Source of the DNA: Chloroflexota bacterium
GTDB taxonomy: Bacteria > Chloroflexota > Dehalococcoidia > Bin125
Direction of reading: 5' to 3'
Length of the DNA stretch: 64,000 nucleotides
Assembly: GCA_009838735.1 (NCBI GenBank)
Contig: VXQZ01000001.1
Location: forward strand, 57,432 to 121,431
Under the pieces are notes generated by a model. It had not been told where the DNA came from, did not search any database, and saw only the letters and a program-made list of their open reading frames with translations. The translations under genes and the position numbers were made by a program. Of this stretch, positions 61,049 to 64,000 are shown piece after piece. Each line of letters starts with the position of its first letter. Positions within the stretch are counted from its first letter, which is position 1.

Positions 61049-62659
61049 GTGACACTGAGCAGGCGACAGTTCGTCAAACGCTCCGGCTGGCTGGCCGGTG
61101 GGGCCGTGGCTGCGGCCCTCGTTGGCTGTACCGAGGACAAACGTCCCGACCGGCAGCAGGTGCAGCCGACACAGACCGCCGAGCAACAGGTACCGAATGC
61201 TCAATCTGTCCAGCCGCAGACGCAACAGCAGGTCGCAACACAGCGGCAGCGTCCCGATCCTGAGCCAGCGGAACAGGTCGAGCAGGGTGGGGAGACCAAT
61301 TCGGCACTGCAACAGGCTGGCGTCGAACAGCCCGCCTCGCAGACGCAGCAGCAGAGACGAGCCAGACCGCAGCCGGCCAGGCCTGAATCTCCGGCCGAAC
61401 GCAGACTGCTCGTCCCGGATGTAGTTCAGGATGGTCACGAACTGCAGGATCCGGCCTTCGAACCGATTTCCGGTGCCCGAGTGGAGTATGGCGACATCGA
61501 TGGAGCGGGATACCGGATCGAGATGCCGGAGCAGTGGAACGGGGATCTCGTGCTCTGGGCGCATGGGTTTCGTGGGCTGGACGAAGAGGGCACGGGTTTC
61601 AGCCGACGCCTGACGTTTGACGACATTCCGGCCCGCGACGTGATCATTGGCCAGGGCTACGGTTGGGCGACCTCGACCTATCGCGTGAATGGGTATGTGC
61701 CGGGTGTTGGCGTTGACGACCTGTTGCGGGTCAAGGATCGGGTCGCCGAACTGGCGCGTCCGCCTCTCCGGACGTACATCGCAGGCGGCTCGATGGGCGG
61801 CGCGACCGCGCAGCTGATGGCGCAAGAGTTCCCCGGCGAGATCGCCGCCGCGCTCGCTTTCTGTCCGGCAATGGGCAATGTCTGGGTGGTCGACTACATC
61901 GCGGCCTGGCAGGCCCTGGCGCACTGGCTGATCGGTGAGCCGCCTTCTCGGCTGGACGTTGACGGAATGCTCGAGTGGGCCGAAGCGCTGGGGACGTCCC
62001 ATGGCTCTGGCCTGTCGCTCACGCCTCTCGGAGAGCAGTTTGCTGCACTGATCAAGACTTTCACTGGCGGCGAGCGCTGGGGATTCGACGAAGGTCTGCG
62101 TCAGCAGTGGGACATCGCATTCAGTCTCGGTGTGACGATCTGGCCCGATGTGGTTGCATCCGGGTCGCCGGCCCCCGGCGAGGTGATTCCGGTATCCCGA
62201 GAGTTACCACCAGCAGACACGAGGGAGCACATCTACTCCGCCGATCCGGTGGCGGGGATCGATGTGCAGCGACTGAATGAGGAGGTCATCCGCTTCGGCT
62301 CAGATCCTGACCGGCGGCACGATCCCGGGGTCGGGATTCCGACCGGTGAGCTTCGGGCGCCGATGCTGGCTTTGAAGACCACCGGCGACCTGTTTACGCC
62401 GATTCACCTGGACCGCGACTACCAGCGGATGTTGCAGGAGTCGGGTTGGGAGCGCAATCTGGTTGTGCAGACCGTTCGACGGGCTGGCCATTGCACGTTT
62501 TCGGAGCGTGAAGCGCTGGCCGGCTTCACGGCCATTGTCTCGTGGCTCTCATTCGGATTCGCGCCCGCTGGAGACGACCTTCAGGGCGATCTGTCGCTCG
62601 TTGGCACGAGATTCACGGATCCGTTCGACGAGGATGATCCGCTGCGTCCCGAGAGCTAA
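61049..62659 (+). CDS. Tat-exported lipoprotein alpha/beta-hydrolase
   Basis: A 536-residue protein. SRRQFVKRSGWLAGGAVAAALVGC at the N-terminus joins a twin-arginine motif to a lipobox, so it should be exported folded and lipid-anchored. A Gln/Pro/Arg-rich low-complexity linker (about residues 28-112) leads to a hydrolase domain with LVLWAHGFRG (oxyanion), the elbow AGGSMGG (Ser near 250), and a late His in RRAGHCTF. The fold resembles tannase/feruloyl-esterase or polyhydroxyalkanoate-depolymerase-like enzymes; substrate unknown. GTG start at 61049 with GGTGGGG upstream; divergent from sucC. Its stop overlaps the convergent selenoprotein stop by 4 bp. Confidence 0.88.
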   Translation: MTLSRRQFVKRSGWLAGGAVAAALVGCTEDKRPDRQQVQPTQTAEQQVPNAQSVQPQTQQQVATQRQRPDPEPAEQVEQGGETNSALQQAGVEQPASQTQQQRRARPQPARPESPAERRLLVPDVVQDGHELQDPAFEPISGARVEYGDIDGAGYRIEMPEQWNGDLVLWAHGFRGLDEEGTGFSRRLTFDDIPARDVIIGQGYGWATSTYRVNGYVPGVGVDDLLRVKDRVAELARPPLRTYIAGGSMGGATAQLMAQEFPGEIAAALAFCPAMGNVWVVDYIAAWQALAHWLIGEPPSRLDVDGMLEWAEALGTSHGSGLSLTPLGEQFAALIKTFTGGERWGFDEGLRQQWDIAFSLGVTIWPDVVASGSPAPGEVIPVSRELPPADTREHIYSADPVAGIDVQRLNEEVIRFGSDPDRRHDPGVGIPTGELRAPMLALKTTGDLFTPIHLDRDYQRMLQESGWERNLVVQTVRRAGHCTFSEREALAGFTAIVSWLSFGFAPAGDDLQGDLSLVGTRFTDPFDEDDPLRPES

Positions 62660-63891
62660 CGCGCTCGGGCAAAGCCTGCGGGGATCATGCCGATCACCAT
62701 GCCCGACACGCGGCGGTCGTCGCTCTCGCGCATGAGACCGACGATCTTGCGCAGGACGGTGCCCAGCAAGGTCTGATTGAAGAGCCAGTCATTGAGGTCG
62801 GCGTCGGTGGGGTAGCTGGCCCCGGGCTGGGCGGTGGCGGATTCGTGATAGAAGGCTCGCAGGTCGTCGGAGGCGAACTTGAGCCGCATGGGCATCGGAT
62901 GATTCCAGTCGATCTCCCCGTCCGCCGGTTCCTCGCCGGTGGCGAAGTCCGCGAGCAGATTGGCCAGATCTTCGATCTGATCCAATGACGCTCCTGAGAT
63001 GCCAACCGTTGATCGGCCGCGCCGTTTGCGCGATTCAGCATGCCAGGGCGCGAGCTGCCGGATTTCCTCTACCAGTTGGTCGCGGAGCGCTTCGGACTCG
63101 TTGGCCGGTTCCGGAGGCGCCAGCGCGACGGCGCAAGCCCAGGGATCGTCGCCGCTGGTCGGTGCGTCGTGCGGGTAGTCGGCGAGGGCCGTTCCGGTCG
63201 CCGTCTCGAGCAGTTGCAGCGCGGTATGCAGGACGTCGCGTTGGAAGTCGGGCTGATCGGGCGAGCCGAGCGGTCGTCCCAATGGGAACGGCACGAAGAG
63301 AGAGCGCGGCGGTTTCATCCCCTCCGCGTGTTCGCGGATCAGCGAGACGCCGGTCGTGGCCACGCGGCCTTCACTGCCGCGTTCGATGTAGTGGCTGAGC
63401 GCACACACGGAGCGCGTGCAGAACGGTCAAACCGGCGTCAGGAACGCCGCGTTGACGCCGTCCTCGGCCAGCAGCCGGCCGATCTCTTCACCGGTCTTCT
63501 CCAGCCGCGTCGGCTCGGGCTGGGCGCCCATGAACGAGTAGTGATAGCGACTGACGCCGCCAACCACGCCTTGGTCGACCAGCTCTCGCAGCCGTTCGAG
63601 CGGGAACACGGTGTTGATGTCCTGTTGGAAGCCGGAGCGGTCGAAGTTGACCGAGAGGTGCGACATGCGCAGGTCGGCGAAGTCGATGTCGCCTCGGATC
63701 AGTCGGTACTCGACCGAGCCGGGATTGAAGGGCCGGTCGTCGTGGGCGTGCATGCCGGCCGTCGTGACGATCGCCACCGTTGACTCGGAGAGAGGCTTTG
63801 GAGCGATCCAGGGCTGGGGCTCAATCTCCGGCAATGGGAGGCTGAGCAGATTCTTGGCCATGTCGGGGTGCATGTCGGATGTGCGGACCAT
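62656..63891 (-). CDS. GrdB-family (glycine/sarcosine/betaine/D-proline reductase-like) selenoprotein, in-frame TGA as Sec
   Basis: Two minus-strand reading frames, 63427-63891 (154 codons) and 62656-63426, are in the same frame and separated only by TGA at 63427-63429. Read through as selenocysteine they give one 411-residue protein with Sec155 in the sequence AAFLTPV-U-PFCTRSVC, a UxxC redox motif. The N-terminal part (VAIVTTAGMHAHDDRPF, DINTVFPLERLRELVDQGVVGG, YHYSFMGAQ) and the part after the TGA (PPRSLFVPFPLGRPLGSPDQPDFQRDVLHTALQLL) both match the selenoprotein B-like family, which is continuous across this site. An 8-bp stem hairpin (63401-63419) follows the TGA at 7 nt. The exact reaction is unknown; a selenol-based reductase is inferred. 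No partner subunits are nearby. Confidence 0.85.
63401..63419 (-). promoter_or_regulatory. Candidate bacterial SECIS hairpin
   Basis: On the minus strand, 7 nt after the TGA, GCACGCGC pairs with GUGUGUGC (two G-U pairs) around a UCC loop. Position matches bacterial SECIS elements, which lie just downstream of the UGA inside the coding region. The loop lacks the E. coli GGU feature, so this is tentative. Confidence 0.4.
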
Positions 63892-64000
63892 GGGAGGACT
63901 CCGGTGAGTTTGGGGCTGACCATCTCGAACGATATCGGATGAGGCCGATGGTTTGAGCTCGCGGGGATCAGATCAGGGCGGGCACGGCGGGGCTGGAGGG

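Noticed and set aside
62656..63408. Separate 250-residue protein starting at a GTG
   Set aside because: It is in frame with the gene upstream, separated only by one TGA plus six sense codons, and both pieces match consecutive parts of one selenoprotein family.
63892..64000. C-terminal end of another minus-strand gene entering from the right edge
   Set aside because: All three minus frames stop within about 35 bases of the edge, and too little sequence is visible to choose.

Overview
The window is GC-rich, densely coded bacterial chromosome with frequent GTG starts and short or overlapping gene junctions. The gene content suggests an aerobic or facultative heterotroph. It has a cytochrome P450, an acyl-CoA dehydrogenase, an F420-type luciferase-like oxidoreductase, class III CoA-transferases, a CO-dehydrogenase-family molybdenum hydroxylase and a CopC/CopD/cytochrome c fusion. 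This mixture, with the order rpsB-tsf-pyrH-frr-uppS-cdsA-dxr-rseP, fits Chloroflexota (Dehalococcoidia/SAR202-like or Thermomicrobia-like). That placement is inference from gene content; the window has no rRNA or other decisive marker.

Layout. 1-8.9 kb (+): M3 oligopeptidase cut by the left edge, isocitrate dehydrogenase, a coiled-coil protein, MetH and NhaA. 9.0-13.1 kb (+): three-subunit molybdenum hydroxylase followed by a MoaD/ThiS-like protein. 13.0-20.5 kb: FIST sensor, inositol-phosphatase-like protein, LLM oxidoreductase, DUF4389 membrane protein, a repeat-rich 540-bp intergenic region, GNAT, two tandem SDR paralogues and an ABM monooxygenase. 20.5-25.4 kb (+): an exported and copper-related cluster ending in a CopC-CopD-YtkA-cytochrome c fusion. 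25.5-28.0 kb: a diiron ferritin-like protein and a paralogue that has lost its metal ligands. 28.0-43.0 kb: hydrolase, CPA2 antiporter, an apparently circularly permuted CcdA, hydroxyisobutyrate dehydrogenase-like enzyme, paired CoA-transferases, GIY-YIG protein, acyl-CoA dehydrogenase, enoyl-CoA hydratase homologue, CocE-like hydrolase, P450, SDR and amidohydrolase. 43.0-50.4 kb (-): translation, lipid and isoprenoid housekeeping operon. 50.5-57.4 kb: FmdB zinc ribbon, Dtd, nadABC with its NrtR regulator and a palindromic operator, miaB and tRNA-Ser(GCU). 57.4-62.7 kb: two alpha/beta hydrolases, sucCD and a small membrane protein. 62.7-63.9 kb (-): a GrdB-family selenoprotein whose reading frame contains an in-frame TGA.

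Main points for a second look: (1) the selenoprotein, whose TGA sits in a UxxC motif and would split the gene in ordinary gene calling; (2) CcdA with its SPCVLP helix at the C-terminus instead of the N-terminus; (3) three intergenic arrays of a 5-bp motif repeated at an exact 10-bp period, all in the same orientation relative to the downstream gene; (4) an active/degenerate diiron pair and an Asp/His class III CoA-transferase pair; (5) an RseP protease carrying two LysM-like segments; (6) a MoaD-like protein whose Gly-Gly is followed by 19 further residues. Translation, isoprenoid, NAD and TCA genes look conventional.
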